A DNA stretch of 54,869 bases from Polyangiaceae bacterium (lineage in GTDB: Bacteria > Myxococcota_A > Polyangia > Polyangiales > Polyangiaceae): assembly GCA_009780955.1 (NCBI GenBank), contig WQZB01000026.1, positions 1 to 54,869 on the forward strand, written 5' to 3'. This document shows, one piece after another, positions 9,653 to 19,198 of the stretch. The notes under the pieces are model-generated. The model was not told the origin of the DNA. It saw only the letters and a list, made by a program, of their open reading frames with translations, and made no database searches. The stretch's first letter is position 1. Each line of letters starts with the position of its first letter. The position numbers and the translations under genes are program-made.

Positions 9653-10576
9653 ATGCCGTCGCTCAAAACCATTCGCAAGCGGATCACAACCGTCAAAGCG
9701 ACGCAAAAAATTACGCGCGCCATGAAGATGGTTGCCGGAGCGCGCCTCAACCGCGCGCAGCAGCGCATTACGCAGCTTCGTCCCTACGCGCTCAAAACGC
9801 AGGAAGTCCTCCACGGCGTTGCCAGCACAACGCTCTCGCAGCAGACCGCCGGCGAGCAGGGCGAGCAGGTGCAGGCTGACTCGAAAGACGTGGTTCATCC
9901 GCTGCTGCAGCAAAGGCCCGAGCGCACGGCTCTCATCTTGGTGCTCTCGGGCGACCGCGGGCTTTGCGGCGCGTTCAACGCCAATGCGAGCAAGGCAGCC
10001 GAACGCACGTGGCGCGCGAAGAAGCAAGAAGGGGTCGAAGTTCTCTTCGGAACGATCGGCAAGAAAAGCCGCGACTACCTTATTCGGCGCCGTGGCACGA
10101 TCACGCGAGACTTTCCCAAAATGTACGACAGTCTCGATTTCGGCAAGGCTGGCATCGTGGCCGACTGGGTCATTGACAAGTATGCGAAGGCTGAAATCGA
10201 CACTGTATATGTAGTTTACAACGAATTCAAAAGCGCCATCACGCAGAGAACCGTCGTCGAGCAGCTTCTACCCCTTCCAAAACCACCGCCACGCCCCGAG
10301 GGTTCGCTCGCCCCAACCGAGTACGGATTCGAGCCAAACGAGCACACTGTCCTCGAGCGCCTCATGCCAATGTACGTGGAGGTTTCGCTCTATCGAGCCA
10401 TGCTCGAGAGCCAGGCCAGCGAGTTTGGCGCGCGCATGACCGCCATGGACGCAGCGACGCGCAACGCGAAAGACATGATTGGTCGACTGACCCTTGTATA
10501 CAACCGCGCACGTCAAGCTGCGATCACCAAAGAGTTGATGGAGATCATCGGCGGCGCCGAAGCCCTCAAGGAATAA
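9653..10576 (+). CDS. atpG: ATP synthase subunit gamma
   Basis: Gamma is the rotary shaft of F1. The N-terminal signature PSLKTIRKRITTVKATQKIT and the C-terminal MDAATRNAKDMIGRLTLVYN are both present, and these two helices form the coiled-coil axle. Its 307 residues are normal. It starts 14 bp after atpA and is followed by a lipoprotein gene rather than atpD and atpC, so the cluster is split. A Pro-rich loop near 205-220 (LPLPKPPPRPEG) lies in the variable middle part. Confidence 0.96.
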   Translation: MPSLKTIRKRITTVKATQKITRAMKMVAGARLNRAQQRITQLRPYALKTQEVLHGVASTTLSQQTAGEQGEQVQADSKDVVHPLLQQRPERTALILVLSGDRGLCGAFNANASKAAERTWRAKKQEGVEVLFGTIGKKSRDYLIRRRGTITRDFPKMYDSLDFGKAGIVADWVIDKYAKAEIDTVYVVYNEFKSAITQRTVVEQLLPLPKPPPRPEGSLAPTEYGFEPNEHTVLERLMPMYVEVSLYRAMLESQASEFGARMTAMDAATRNAKDMIGRLTLVYNRARQAAITKELMEIIGGAEALKE

Positions 10577-10649
10577 CGTCGGATAAGAATCGATGCGAAC
10601 TGCGTTCAATCCTTGTCGCGATTCGCTATTTCGACTACGGTGCGCGGCC

Positions 10650-11318
10650 ATGTCCCGTCAGAAATCTCTATTCGCTCTTTCTGCACTCCTCCTCACCGCC
10701 GCATGCGGTGGATCCGAACCCGCCGCCAAAGCACCGGAAGCGGAAACCGCCGAAGCGGCCACCGCCACCCCGACCGAAATGCCGCCGCCGGCGCCCACCG
10801 CCGCCGAAACGCCGGCGCCGCCTCCTCCGGAAGCAGCGCCTGCGCCTCCGCAGCCGAAAATCGACGTCGCTGCGATGAAGTTTTCGCCAAAGAAAGGCGG
10901 CAAAGCCAGGCCCTTCGAAGTCAAGGGCGACGGCACCGTCACAGGTCACGACGGCAAAACACTGCTCCGCATCAGTGGCGACCACATCGAAGATGCGAGT
11001 GGTAAAACGCTCGTGACCCTTGGCTCAGACGGCTCGCTCATGGGTGAATTCAAAGGCACTCTTCGAATGATGGGTGACGACGTCGTCGGCGATGACGAGA
11101 AAATCTCCGTCGGCGACGACGGCACCGTAACCATGACGCGCGGCAAGAAGACTGAGCCCGTTGGCAAGTTCGAAGGCAGCGCTGGTGCAAAGAAAACCGC
11201 GGCTCTTGTCATGCTTGCCCTTCATGCAATGCATCACGAGCAACATCATGCGGCCATGCCAAAGGCTCAACCAAAGCATCCCGCAGCCGCCAAACCCGCT
11301 GCGAAGCCGAAGCCATAA
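10650..11318 (+). CDS. Pro/Ala-rich lipoprotein of unknown function
   Basis: A type II signal peptide (SLFALSALLLTAACGG, lipid Cys at about residue 19) is followed by about 50 residues rich in Pro, Ala and Glu that probably span periplasm or wall. Then comes a Gly/Asp-rich beta-repeat region (for example GDGTVTGHDGKTLLRISGD) and a His/Ala/Lys/Pro tail (HAMHHEQHHAAMPK). I do not recognise the family. An upstream in-frame start at 10593 exists, but the ATG at 10650 fits the signal peptide. It lies 73 bp after atpG in the same direction. Confidence 0.75.
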   Translation: MSRQKSLFALSALLLTAACGGSEPAAKAPEAETAEAATATPTEMPPPAPTAAETPAPPPPEAAPAPPQPKIDVAAMKFSPKKGGKARPFEVKGDGTVTGHDGKTLLRISGDHIEDASGKTLVTLGSDGSLMGEFKGTLRMMGDDVVGDDEKISVGDDGTVTMTRGKKTEPVGKFEGSAGAKKTAALVMLALHAMHHEQHHAAMPKAQPKHPAAAKPAAKPKP

Positions 11319-11319
11319 A

Positions 11320-11443
11320 ATCGCTTTCAAGTTGACGTGAACATGCCGCCTGCGAAGCCATTCGTAGGGGCGCAGTATGCTGCGCCCCTACCGAGCGATC
11401 GCCGCAGCCGCCAACGATGAAATCGCGTCAACTCGAAAGTGGT
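11320..11443 (+). repeat. TIR element copy B with a GTAGGGGC hairpin inside
   Basis: The left end (ATCGCTTTCAAGTTGACG) and right end (CGCGTCAACTCGAAAGTGGT) match copy A with a few changes, and CGCAGCCGCCAACGA beside the right end is also shared. The centre of copy A is replaced by a 28-bp perfect hairpin of the other repeat family (11364-11391). The element sits exactly between the lipoprotein stop and the preferred gph start. Confidence 0.8.
11364..11391. repeat. GTAGGGGC hairpin nested in TIR copy B
   Basis: The arms GTAGGGGCGCAG and CTGCGCCCCTAC are perfect over 12 bp around a TATG loop. This is the same unit as those at 15088, 27728 and 43751. Its position inside copy B indicates that it arrived after the TIR element or that the two recombined. 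Confidence 0.85.
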
Positions 11444-12085
11444 ATGCGTGCCGTCGTCCGTCCACGCGCGTTGCTCTATGATCTCGACGGCACGCTCATC
11501 GACTCGCGAAAAGACATCGCTGAGGCATGCAACGAAACGTTGCGGTCGTTTGGGCGTACTCCACAAAAGTTCGAAGCCATCGTGGCTATGATCGGCGACG
11601 GGGCAAAAACGCTCATCGCGCGAGTCTTCGGTGTGCGTGAGGACGATCCTATCGTTTCCAATGCTGTCACGGTATTCCGCCAATTTTATACGGCGAAGCC
11701 GTGCGTGCACACCACACTTTTGCCGGGTGCACGCGAAGCGCTCCACTCAGGTGTGCGCGCGGCACTCGTTACGAACAAGCCGCGCGACATAACTTTGCTC
11801 GTGCTCGAGGCACTCGGCATCAGCAACGCTTTTGAGATGGTGTGGGCTGCGGATGGGCCGCTCAAGCCGTCGCCTGCTGGCGTAGTTGCTGCGCTCGAAG
11901 CACTTCATATCGATGCATCCGACGCCTGGTTCGTGGGTGATGGCGCGCAAGACATAGGTGCTGCGAAAGCCGCCGGTGTTTTCGTCGCGCTCGTTGCCGG
12001 CATTGGCGATCATGGCAGCGCACATGCAGCAGGGCCCGATCTGCTGCTGCCTAGTTTGTCTGCGCTGCTTCCATACCTGCGTTAA
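11444..12085 (+). CDS. gph: phosphoglycolate phosphatase-like HAD hydrolase
   Basis: This HAD-superfamily phosphatase probably hydrolyses 2-phosphoglycolate formed during DNA repair or oxygenase side reactions. Motif I is LLYDLDGTLIDS at the N-terminus, motif II is AALVTNKP near residue 107, the motif III lysine is in LKPSP near 140, and motif IV is WFVGDGAQDIGAA near 161. Its 213 residues fit. The frame opens at 11417, but that ATG lies within the right TIR of the repeat, so the ATG at 11444, one base after the repeat, is preferred. The 3' end overlaps the convergent PDZ-NuoH-like gene by 35 bp. Confidence 0.88.
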   Translation: MRAVVRPRALLYDLDGTLIDSRKDIAEACNETLRSFGRTPQKFEAIVAMIGDGAKTLIARVFGVREDDPIVSNAVTVFRQFYTAKPCVHTTLLPGAREALHSGVRAALVTNKPRDITLLVLEALGISNAFEMVWAADGPLKPSPAGVVAALEALHIDASDAWFVGDGAQDIGAAKAAGVFVALVAGIGDHGSAHAAGPDLLLPSLSALLPYLR

Positions 12086-13919
12086 TTTGATCGACCAAAA
12101 TCGCGTCGGGGCTTGCGGACGGCAGCGGACGCAGCATGGAGCGACGAACGCGAAAAGCGAATCGGGCGGTAAGCAGCGTGATCGAAAAAATCACGGCAAT
12201 GCCCCATGCCATGCGGAACGAAGCGCTTGTTTGCGTCGTGTGTCGCGACAGAGCGACCAGCGCAAAGCCAAGGCCGGAAAGCGAGACGAGCCGTTTGCTC
12301 GTTGTAGGGGGGCGATTCATCGCGCCCTCGCGATTGGGCGCCATGAATGGCGCCCCTACGAATTTGTTTTGTTCGCGGTCTAACGGTGCTGTCATCACTA
12401 TCAACCATTGTATTGTGCAGCTTTTTACGAGGAAAAGGAGAGCGCCAGCAAGTTTGGTCGCAAGCTGGTGAGAGCCCATTGCATCCGGAAGCTGCCATCC
12501 CCCAAAGAACACCGCAGCGCCAAGTGCACATGCCAGCAGCACTCCCACGCGCTCAACGGCATATGCTCTAGTATCCGTGGGTTCCTCGCTACGTTGGTGG
12601 ATCAGCCAACCCAGCGCACCAAAGTATGCAGTAGCGAGCACGAGGGCGGCCGGCTCTCGAGCCGCGGAAAATTCCCATGGAAGCGCGCCTTGCGAGCGAA
12701 CAAGCTCGCCGAGTGACAACGCACCTTCGAGTGCGATCATCCCTGCAAAGGGCAACGCGAGCGCGAGGCAAGCACCAAGAGCCCCAATCGCCGCGCGCAA
12801 AGCTTTAAAGTTGCCACTTTTTGCTGTGGCTCGCGCGGTGGCCAAGAGACCCATCGTGATCACGAGCAGCATCGCACCATCGAGTTCGGCGGAGATGACG
12901 TACGAACCAAGAGCGAAGGTGCCAACGAAGATCAATGCGAGAAAGTACGCAATGGCCGAAGCTCCTTTGCCGGTCACTGCATGCACCAGAGCCTCCGCGC
13001 TCGTGCGCCGAAGGCGTGAAGCAACGCGAAGCTCGGCGGCGCTGAGAAGTGCGGGCAATGGCACCACGAGAAGAACGAGAGACGCAAGCGCGAGCCAAAC
13101 GATGACGATGGCTGGCCCGTACTCGATCGGAATGCGTTCAGAGGCGTACCCCGATAAAGGCAATGTCTTGGTCTCTTCGCCGGCCCCATCGGCATGGCGC
13201 ACGAGCAACGTCACGGTACGCGACGACGCCGGAAGCACGTCGGAGGCATTCGCAACGACGACTCCATCTACTTCTGCGAGCACATCGCCGACTTGAATAC
13301 CTGCGCGATCAGCGGGCGATCCAGGTCGGACGCCTTGGATCGGAAGACCGCGTGGCGCCGGCTCATTGGCTGTGATGCCGGCATTCATGCCGTCGTTTAT
13401 CCCGAGAAAGGCGAGCACGCGGGCTCCTTCCTTGGCACGCGCACTTTGCTGATCACTCCGAAGTGCGGGCGGGCGCACATCGAGAAGAACGCCGCGCAGA
13501 ACACCGACGAGCGGAGGCGCCCCAGGCGTAGTCGATGCAAAGGCAAGTTCGACTTCGCCGCGGAAGGTTGTGTGCAAAGCAGCATCGCCACGGCCGCAGA
13601 AGCGCTCCTCGAACGCATCGGTAAACGCGGCTTCAATGCGCTCGCTGCTCATGACCACGGCATCGAGCTCGATGCTCGCACCCGTGGCCTTCTCACCAGG
13701 GCGGTGAAGCGCGCCGCGGAACGTCAAGTGTGCGACGCGGCCCTGCGGGAAGCCGGAGCCCCGTAGCTCGAAACGATCGCCGACCTCAATCTCGCGCGGT
13801 GAGATCTCGGTGACTTCGATCCATGGGGCCACAAGGTCGCGATCGCAGCCAGAAAGATCTAGGACGATCGCAAGAGCCATTGCCAAAGCCACGAGTATCG
13901 AACGGCCGAAGTGCTGCAC
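12051..13919 (-). CDS. lipoprotein-PDZ-NuoH-like fused membrane protein
   Basis: A type II signal peptide with lipobox DLSGC (C25) leads to an IPT/TIG-like beta region (about 35-150), a PDZ domain (GVRPGSPADRAGIQVGDVL, about 190-260) and roughly eight membrane helices. The helices resemble complex I subunit NuoH: FKALRAAIGALGACLAL followed by GALSLGELVRSQG, then FFGGWQLPD, then LLFLVKSCTIQW. The NuoH quinone loop (NRAPFDLPE) and conserved acidic residues are missing, so it is probably not a working proton-pumping subunit. Residues about 521-539 are encoded by a repeat element read in frame (12304-12359). Its function is unknown; PDZ suggests a role in envelope proteolysis or scaffolding. Confidence 0.75.
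   Translation of the reverse strand: MQHFGRSILVALAMALAIVLDLSGCDRDLVAPWIEVTEISPREIEVGDRFELRGSGFPQGRVAHLTFRGALHRPGEKATGASIELDAVVMSSERIEAAFTDAFEERFCGRGDAALHTTFRGEVELAFASTTPGAPPLVGVLRGVLLDVRPPALRSDQQSARAKEGARVLAFLGINDGMNAGITANEPAPRGLPIQGVRPGSPADRAGIQVGDVLAEVDGVVVANASDVLPASSRTVTLLVRHADGAGEETKTLPLSGYASERIPIEYGPAIVIVWLALASLVLLVVPLPALLSAAELRVASRLRRTSAEALVHAVTGKGASAIAYFLALIFVGTFALGSYVISAELDGAMLLVITMGLLATARATAKSGNFKALRAAIGALGACLALALPFAGMIALEGALSLGELVRSQGALPWEFSAAREPAALVLATAYFGALGWLIHQRSEEPTDTRAYAVERVGVLLACALGAAVFFGGWQLPDAMGSHQLATKLAGALLFLVKSCTIQWLIVMTAPLDREQNKFVGAPFMAPNREGAMNRPPTTSKRLVSLSGLGFALVALSRHTTQTSASFRMAWGIAVIFSITLLTARFAFRVRRSMLRPLPSASPDAILVDQINAGMEAAQTN
12304..12359. repeat. double GTAGGGGC hairpin inside a coding region
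   Basis: Two different hairpins are joined head to head: GTAGGGG with GGCGATTCATCGCGCCC, then GGGCGCC-ATGA-ATGGCGCCCCTAC. The outer ends are GTAGGGG and CCCCTAC. The same pair recurs, more widely spaced, at 43857-43942. Here the pair is translated on the minus strand without a stop within the NuoH-like gene. Confidence 0.85.
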
Positions 13920-13975
13920 CTCTCATCGAATAGAAGAGATGCCCAAATTGCGCGACTTTTCGGCTACTTTTTGCC

Positions 13976-15088
13976 ATGCTGCGCGCCATGGTGAAGGTCT
14001 ACGCAGTCATCATGGCAGGAGGCGCGGGTACGCGTTTTTGGCCGGCTTCGCGAGTGCTCCGGCCGAAGCAGCTTTTACCCCTCGCAGGACAATCAGGCGA
14101 GGTTCTGCTCGCCGCAACCGTGCAAAGGCTTGCTCCGCTCATCACGCCTGACCGCGTCGTCATTGTAACGGGCGAGCCGCTCGCCAATGCAACGGCCGCA
14201 GCGGTGCCCGAGGTGCCACGCGCACAAATCCTCTGCGAGCCTGCCCCACGCAACACGGCGCCGTGCATCGCATGGGCAACGTCGGTGATCGAAGCCATGG
14301 ATCCTGATGCCGTCGTTGCCGTTTTGCCGAGCGATCATTTCATCGCAAACAGCGCCGAATTCCATCGCGTGCTCGAACGGGCGATCGCTACCGCCGCACT
14401 CGGCCATGTCACGACAGTCGGCATTGTTCCAACGCGCGCGGAAACGGGCTACGGCTACATCGAGCTCGGCGCTCCGCTGGCAAGCGCGGGCAACGCGAGC
14501 AACACGGGCGCGATGAGCGTGCTCCGCTTCGTCGAGAAACCCAATCTCGAGCGAGCCTTAGAGTTTTTGAATGGCAAACGCCATCTCTGGAACGCCGGCA
14601 TGTTTTTCTTTCGTGCGCGTGACATGCACGCACTCGTGGGCGAGCACTTGCCCGAGCTTGCCGCTGGCATCGCGCAAATCGACCAAGCGTCGAGCACCGC
14701 GAACGCCGCTACAGTGCTCAAAAACATCTTTCCCACGTTGCCAAGCATCTCGATAGACCACGGCGTGATGGAGAAGGCCACGCGACTTGCGGTGGTGCCG
14801 GGCAACTTCGGTTGGAGCGATGTCGGCAGTTGGCAATCAGCCTGGGAACTCGGCAACAAAGACGATCACGGCAACGCACTCGAGCCTGATACCATTGCCA
14901 TCGACACCACGAACAGTCTCGTACGCACACTCGGCACGACGAAGAAGGTGGTCGCTCTGGTGGGTGTCCGGGATCTCGTCGTGGTGGATACCGATGATGC
15001 AATCCTCGTCATACCGCGCGATCGTGCCCAGGACGTGCGCATGGTCGTCGATGCGCTAAAAGCTCGAGGCAAGACGAACTTACTTTAA
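13976..15088 (+). CDS. manC: mannose-1-phosphate guanylyltransferase
   Basis: The enzyme makes GDP-mannose from mannose-1-phosphate and GTP for polysaccharide or lipopolysaccharide synthesis. The nucleotidyltransferase signature AVIMAGGAGTRFWPASR is at residues 8-24, followed by RPKQLLPL, then LPSDHFIAN near 121 and FVEKPNLERA near 185. At 370 residues it has the single-domain length, without the isomerase (cupin) domain of longer ManC/AlgA proteins. Start is ATG 13976 or 13988. The gene is convergent with uvrB and a GTAGGGGC hairpin fills the space between them. Confidence 0.92.
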   Translation: MLRAMVKVYAVIMAGGAGTRFWPASRVLRPKQLLPLAGQSGEVLLAATVQRLAPLITPDRVVIVTGEPLANATAAAVPEVPRAQILCEPAPRNTAPCIAWATSVIEAMDPDAVVAVLPSDHFIANSAEFHRVLERAIATAALGHVTTVGIVPTRAETGYGYIELGAPLASAGNASNTGAMSVLRFVEKPNLERALEFLNGKRHLWNAGMFFFRARDMHALVGEHLPELAAGIAQIDQASSTANAATVLKNIFPTLPSISIDHGVMEKATRLAVVPGNFGWSDVGSWQSAWELGNKDDHGNALEPDTIAIDTTNSLVRTLGTTKKVVALVGVRDLVVVDTDDAILVIPRDRAQDVRMVVDALKARGKTNLL

Positions 15089-15112
15089 GGGCACAGCATG
15101 CTGCGCCCCTAC
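15088..15112. repeat. GTAGGGGC hairpin between manC and uvrB
   Basis: This is one unit of the hairpin family (GGGCACAGCATGCTGCGCCCCTAC, left arm slightly decayed). It begins at the manC stop, and its right arm provides the TAG stop codon of uvrB on the minus strand (15109-15111). It could act as a shared bidirectional terminator structure. Confidence 0.8.
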
Positions 15113-17229
15113 GATTTCGACCGCGAGCGGCGGCGGGCTCCTCTTGCTTTCGCCGACTTTTTCTTTGGCGCTGCAGCGTACGGATCGTAGTCCGCCCCGC
15201 CGTTTGCTTCTTGATTTTCTTGACGAGCGTCACTCTTTGCCATCGATTCAAGGCGTTTGAGATCGTCTCGCAACTTCGCGGCACGCTCGAAGTCGAGGTT
15301 CTCGGCTGCGGTAAACATTTCCGTGCGCATTGCACGTATCTGCTCCGACACATCGACGGACGCGCGCACGCCCTTGCCTGACTTGACGCCCGACTTCGGC
15401 ACCTTTGGAACTTCGAAGTAGTCCATCGTGCCTGCCGCGGGATTGATGTTCATGACGGCACGAACCACGGTAGCCGGAACGATGCCGTGCTCGCGATTGT
15501 ACGTCTCTTGAATCACACGACGCCGGTTCGTTTCATCGATCGCATTTTTCATCGCGGGCGTGATGCCGTCGGCGTACATGATGACGCGCCCGTTGACGTT
15601 GCGTGCGGCACGCCCGATGGTCTGAATGAGCGAGCGCGGGCTTCGCAAAAAGCCTTCCTTGTCGGCGTCGAAGATGGCCACGAGCGACACTTCGGGCAGG
15701 TCGAGACCTTCGCGAAGCAGATTGATGCCCACGAGCACATCGAATTCGCCAAGGCGCAAATCACGTAAGATATCGATACGCTCGAGCGTTTCGACGTCGG
15801 AATGCAAGTAGCGAATCCGAACGCCGAGCTCGCGGTAATAATCGGTTAAATCCTCGGCCATACGCTTCGTCAGCGTTGTGCAGAGCACACGCTCATTTTT
15901 CGATGCGCGATCGCGAATCTCGACGAGCAGATCATCGACTTGGCCGGAAACCGGACGCACCTCCACGACGGGATCGGTCAAGCCCGTTGGGCGAATGACT
16001 TGCTCGACGAACGAACCTTGGGATTTCTGAAGCTCGTAATCGCCCGGCGTTGCCGAAACGTAGATGCATTGGTAGACGTGCTCTTCGAACTCTTCGAACT
16101 TGAGCGGCCGGTTGTCGAGCGCGCTCGGCAGACGAAAGCCGTACTCGACAAGGGTTGCTTTGCGCGCACGGTCGCCGCGGTACATCGCGGCCACCTGCGG
16201 CATGGTTTGGTGCGACTCGTCCACAATGAGGAGAAAATCTTTTGGGAAATAGTCAATGAGCGTGGGCGGAGGCTCGCCGGCCTTTCGCGCAGACAGATGG
16301 CGCGAATAGTTCTCGATGCCATTGCAAAACCCCATCTGCTCCATCATCTCGATGTCGTAAAGGGTTCGCTGCTCGAGCCTTTGCTTTTCGAGAAATCTGC
16401 CTTCTTTATCGAAAAATTCGAGCCTGTCGCGAAGCGCATCGCGAATTTCGACAATCGCGCGGCGCATTTGCTCTTGCGGGGTCACGTAGTGCGAGCCTGG
16501 AAAAACCGCGTAACGATCGAGTGAGGACTTCACCCTGCCGCGGATTGGATCGACCTCTTTGATGGCCTCGATGGTGTCGCCGAAAAACTCGATGCGCACG
16601 GCCGTGTCGGATTCGTAAGCAGGGAATACTTCCACGACATCGCCGCGCACACGGAAGGTGCCACGGTGAAAATCGATATCGTTTCGTTCGTATTGGATAT
16701 CGACAAGCATGCGAAGAAGGTTGTCACGCCGGAATTCCTCGTTCACCCTGAGGTCGATGAGCAACCCATGGTAGCTTTCGGCACTGCCGATGCCATAAAT
16801 GCAGCTTACCGAGGCGACGATAATGACGTCGCGCCGAGAAAGAAGCGCGCGCGTCGCCGCGTGGCGCATGCGGTCGATTTGGTCGTTGATGATGGCGTCT
16901 TTGTCGATGTAGGTGTCGCTTGCCGGAACGTAAGCCTCAGGCTGGTAATAATCATAATAGCTAACGAAGTATTCCACGGCATTGTCCGGGAAAAGCTCTT
17001 TCATTTCGCCATAAAGTTGTGCGGCGAGCGTTTTGTTTGGCGCAAGAATGAGCGTTGGCCGGCCGCGGGCCTGAATGACATTGGCAATGGTGAAGGTTTT
17101 GCCCGAGCCTGTAATTCCGAGCAAAACTTGGTGCTGCTCGCCTGCAGCAAGCCCACATAGAAGCTTTTTGATGGCCTCGGGTTGGTCGCCTTTCGGCTCG
17201 AACTGCGACGACAATTTGAAAGCAGCCAT
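15109..17229 (-). CDS. uvrB: excinuclease ABC subunit B
   Basis: UvrB is the damage-verifying helicase-like subunit of nucleotide excision repair. Walker [10 protein letters not shown] lies near residue 38, the damage-clamping beta-hairpin [15 protein letters not shown] near 91, and the helicase motif [12 protein letters not shown] follows near 545. The UVR motif that binds UvrC is [17 protein letters not shown] near 645. Its 706 residues are normal plus a basic tail ending RRRSRSKS, whose TAG stop lies in a hairpin repeat. The start is 4 bp after the stop of the BatA-like VWA gene, so it is probably cotranscribed with that cluster. Confidence 0.97.
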   Translation of the reverse strand: MAAFKLSSQFEPKGDQPEAIKKLLCGLAAGEQHQVLLGITGSGKTFTIANVIQARGRPTLILAPNKTLAAQLYGEMKELFPDNAVEYFVSYYDYYQPEAYVPASDTYIDKDAIINDQIDRMRHAATRALLSRRDVIIVASVSCIYGIGSAESYHGLLIDLRVNEEFRRDNLLRMLVDIQYERNDIDFHRGTFRVRGDVVEVFPAYESDTAVRIEFFGDTIEAIKEVDPIRGRVKSSLDRYAVFPGSHYVTPQEQMRRAIVEIRDALRDRLEFFDKEGRFLEKQRLEQRTLYDIEMMEQMGFCNGIENYSRHLSARKAGEPPPTLIDYFPKDFLLIVDESHQTMPQVAAMYRGDRARKATLVEYGFRLPSALDNRPLKFEEFEEHVYQCIYVSATPGDYELQKSQGSFVEQVIRPTGLTDPVVEVRPVSGQVDDLLVEIRDRASKNERVLCTTLTKRMAEDLTDYYRELGVRIRYLHSDVETLERIDILRDLRLGEFDVLVGINLLREGLDLPEVSLVAIFDADKEGFLRSPRSLIQTIGRAARNVNGRVIMYADGITPAMKNAIDETNRRRVIQETYNREHGIVPATVVRAVMNINPAAGTMDYFEVPKVPKSGVKSGKGVRASVDVSEQIRAMRTEMFTAAENLDFERAAKLRDDLKRLESMAKSDARQENQEANGGADYDPYAAAPKKKSAKARGARRRSRSKS

Positions 17230-17233
17230 AAGT

Positions 17234-19198
17234 TCACCGAACTTGGCCCTGGTAGGGTACTCGAGTTACCGCGCGCAAGGTAATCTCGGCGGCGAGCAAG
17301 GCAAGCAGCACCAGGGCGATGAGCCACGAGACATCGACGACTGCAACGCCTCCGCCGAGCGACGACGATGTGGACCCCTTACTCATGGCGCGCGGCCGGA
17401 GATCGATCTCGCGAGCCACGGGCGCGGCGACACGATTCTCTTTTGCGCCGTCCACAATCAGCGTGTAGGCGCCCACGACTTCGGGCACGATGTGCAAGCC
17501 TCCTTCATCGCGAACCGCGACGACAGGACCACGAGGCCCCATGGCCTCGAGATGGCTAGAAGCCGGGAAAGTCCAGGGTGTTGCTACATCCGACCTATGC
17601 TTTGCAGAGTGCAAGCGCGCTTCGGAAACGAATGCATCGAGCAGCGCGAGAAACCCAGGCCTGAGCGCAAAGTCGCTTATGTCGACCGACAGCGGCAAGG
17701 TTGTAATCCACACCTCACCTCGGCCGATGGCACGCCGAGCAACGAGCGGCGCGCCATCGCTCCACGCAAGCAGATTTTCGTATGACGACAGATCGCCGTC
17801 GCCGAGATGCGCGCGTCCTTCGGGCGCGAGATCTTCCAGGCTCCGTGCAGCCTCGCCGAAAAAGGGCGATATTGTGGTTGCCGCGCCTTTTGCTTTCGCT
17901 GTCGCCCATCCTACCGCGTGCGCCAAAAACGGCTCGAAATTCGCGCCCAACGGCGCTGAGGCCGCATGCGGTCCGAACGCAATGAGCAAGAGCCCGCCGC
18001 GCTCGACGAATGCGCTGAGCGCGTGGCGCTCTTCGGGCGTAAAGCCTGGGGGATCATCGATGGATATCGCGGCAAAAGCCGCTGTATCTTCTTTTCGATC
18101 AGGCACTTGCGGAATCGGGCGCACGGTCATGTCGATGCGAAGCGCAGCGAGTGCCTGCTCGACAACGGGCGCGCCTCCGGTGGCAACCGACCCGCTCGAT
18201 CGATCGCCAACAGCCGCGATCGCAGCGGGGCCTGCTTCTGCAACGACCGGAGCGAAGTCGTCCGCCGCCACAGCGTCGCTGCCCGTGAGCCATGCAACGA
18301 GCTCGCGCGCGTCGTCGCCAGCTCCATTGACAAGAGCCGTAACCTCGCCAACGGTTGCCTCAGGGAGCTTCGCGCTCGCGATGACTTTGTCGCCGTCTTT
18401 GATTTCGACCTCGCGATTCTTCGCGGCGGCCGGCGCCGTGCACACGAAACGCACGCGAACCTGACCCCGAGCTCTGTCGGCCGAGAGCAGTCCGCAGTCG
18501 CCACGAGCCGCGGGCTCGGCGAGGTCCGGCATTGCCAACCACACCGGTATGTCGCTCGTTTCGCCGAGCGGGGCAGCTTCAGGATTGCCGTCGGCAAGAT
18601 CGCTGAGCACGACGATACGCCTGTCGATCTGAGGCAGATCCGAGATGAGCGTTTTGGCCACCGCGAGAGCGCCATCGAGATCGGTTGCGCGGTCGGACTC
18701 GCCCATGGCTTCGAGTGCCGCACGCGCCGAGCGAATGTCGGTGGTGGCGGCAAGCCCCACACGCGGAGCAGCACCCGCGAGCACAATGGCTACCGCATCC
18801 CCTTCGTGGAGCGAGGCAAGGATTTGGCGCGCACCTTCGCGGGCGCGCGCAAATTTCGTTCGCCCTCTTGCCTCGCCCGCCGCGCGCATGCTCATCGAGT
18901 CATCGAGCACGATCGCAACGGCAACGGAGGTGCCGGAGCGATTCATTGCGAGGCGACTGCAGCGCACGAGAGGGGAAGCACCGAGCAGTGCGAGCGCGAC
19001 GATCGACGCCGCGCGAATCGCAAAAAGCGGACGGTCTTCGAGCCGTGCGCGACGCCGCGCCTTCGGCTGTGCGCTCGGAACGATGCGAGCAGGAGCAAAC
19101 AACTTCTCTTCGGCGCGGCTGCGCCGAAGGCGATGCGCGAGGTACGGAGCGACCACGAGCAGCGCAACGGCGAGCGCGAAAACGGTAAGGAAGGTCAC
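17234..19198 (-). CDS. BatA-like VWA-domain membrane protein
   Basis: The N-terminus has the BatA layout: two hydrophobic segments ([18 protein letters not shown] and [18 protein letters not shown]) around a basic linker. A von Willebrand A domain follows with the metal-site motif DDSMS near residue 98. The middle resembles the glutamine-amidotransferase-like fold of these proteins ([18 protein letters not shown] near 390), and a C-terminal helix ([18 protein letters not shown]) re-enters the membrane. Related proteins act with MoxR ATPases in metal-centre insertion or envelope stress. GTG at 19198 overlaps the DUF58 stop as GTGA, which fixes the start. No MoxR gene is nearby. Confidence 0.85.
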   Translation of the reverse strand: MTFLTVFALAVALLVVAPYLAHRLRRSRAEEKLFAPARIVPSAQPKARRRARLEDRPLFAIRAASIVALALLGASPLVRCSRLAMNRSGTSVAVAIVLDDSMSMRAAGEARGRTKFARAREGARQILASLHEGDAVAIVLAGAAPRVGLAATTDIRSARAALEAMGESDRATDLDGALAVAKTLISDLPQIDRRIVVLSDLADGNPEAAPLGETSDIPVWLAMPDLAEPAARGDCGLLSADRARGQVRVRFVCTAPAAAKNREVEIKDGDKVIASAKLPEATVGEVTALVNGAGDDARELVAWLTGSDAVAADDFAPVVAEAGPAAIAAVGDRSSGSVATGGAPVVEQALAALRIDMTVRPIPQVPDRKEDTAAFAAISIDDPPGFTPEERHALSAFVERGGLLLIAFGPHAASAPLGANFEPFLAHAVGWATAKAKGAATTISPFFGEAARSLEDLAPEGRAHLGDGDLSSYENLLAWSDGAPLVARRAIGRGEVWITTLPLSVDISDFALRPGFLALLDAFVSEARLHSAKHRSDVATPWTFPASSHLEAMGPRGPVVAVRDEGGLHIVPEVVGAYTLIVDGAKENRVAAPVAREIDLRPRAMSKGSTSSSLGGGVAVVDVSWLIALVLLALLAAEITLRAVTRVPYQGQVR

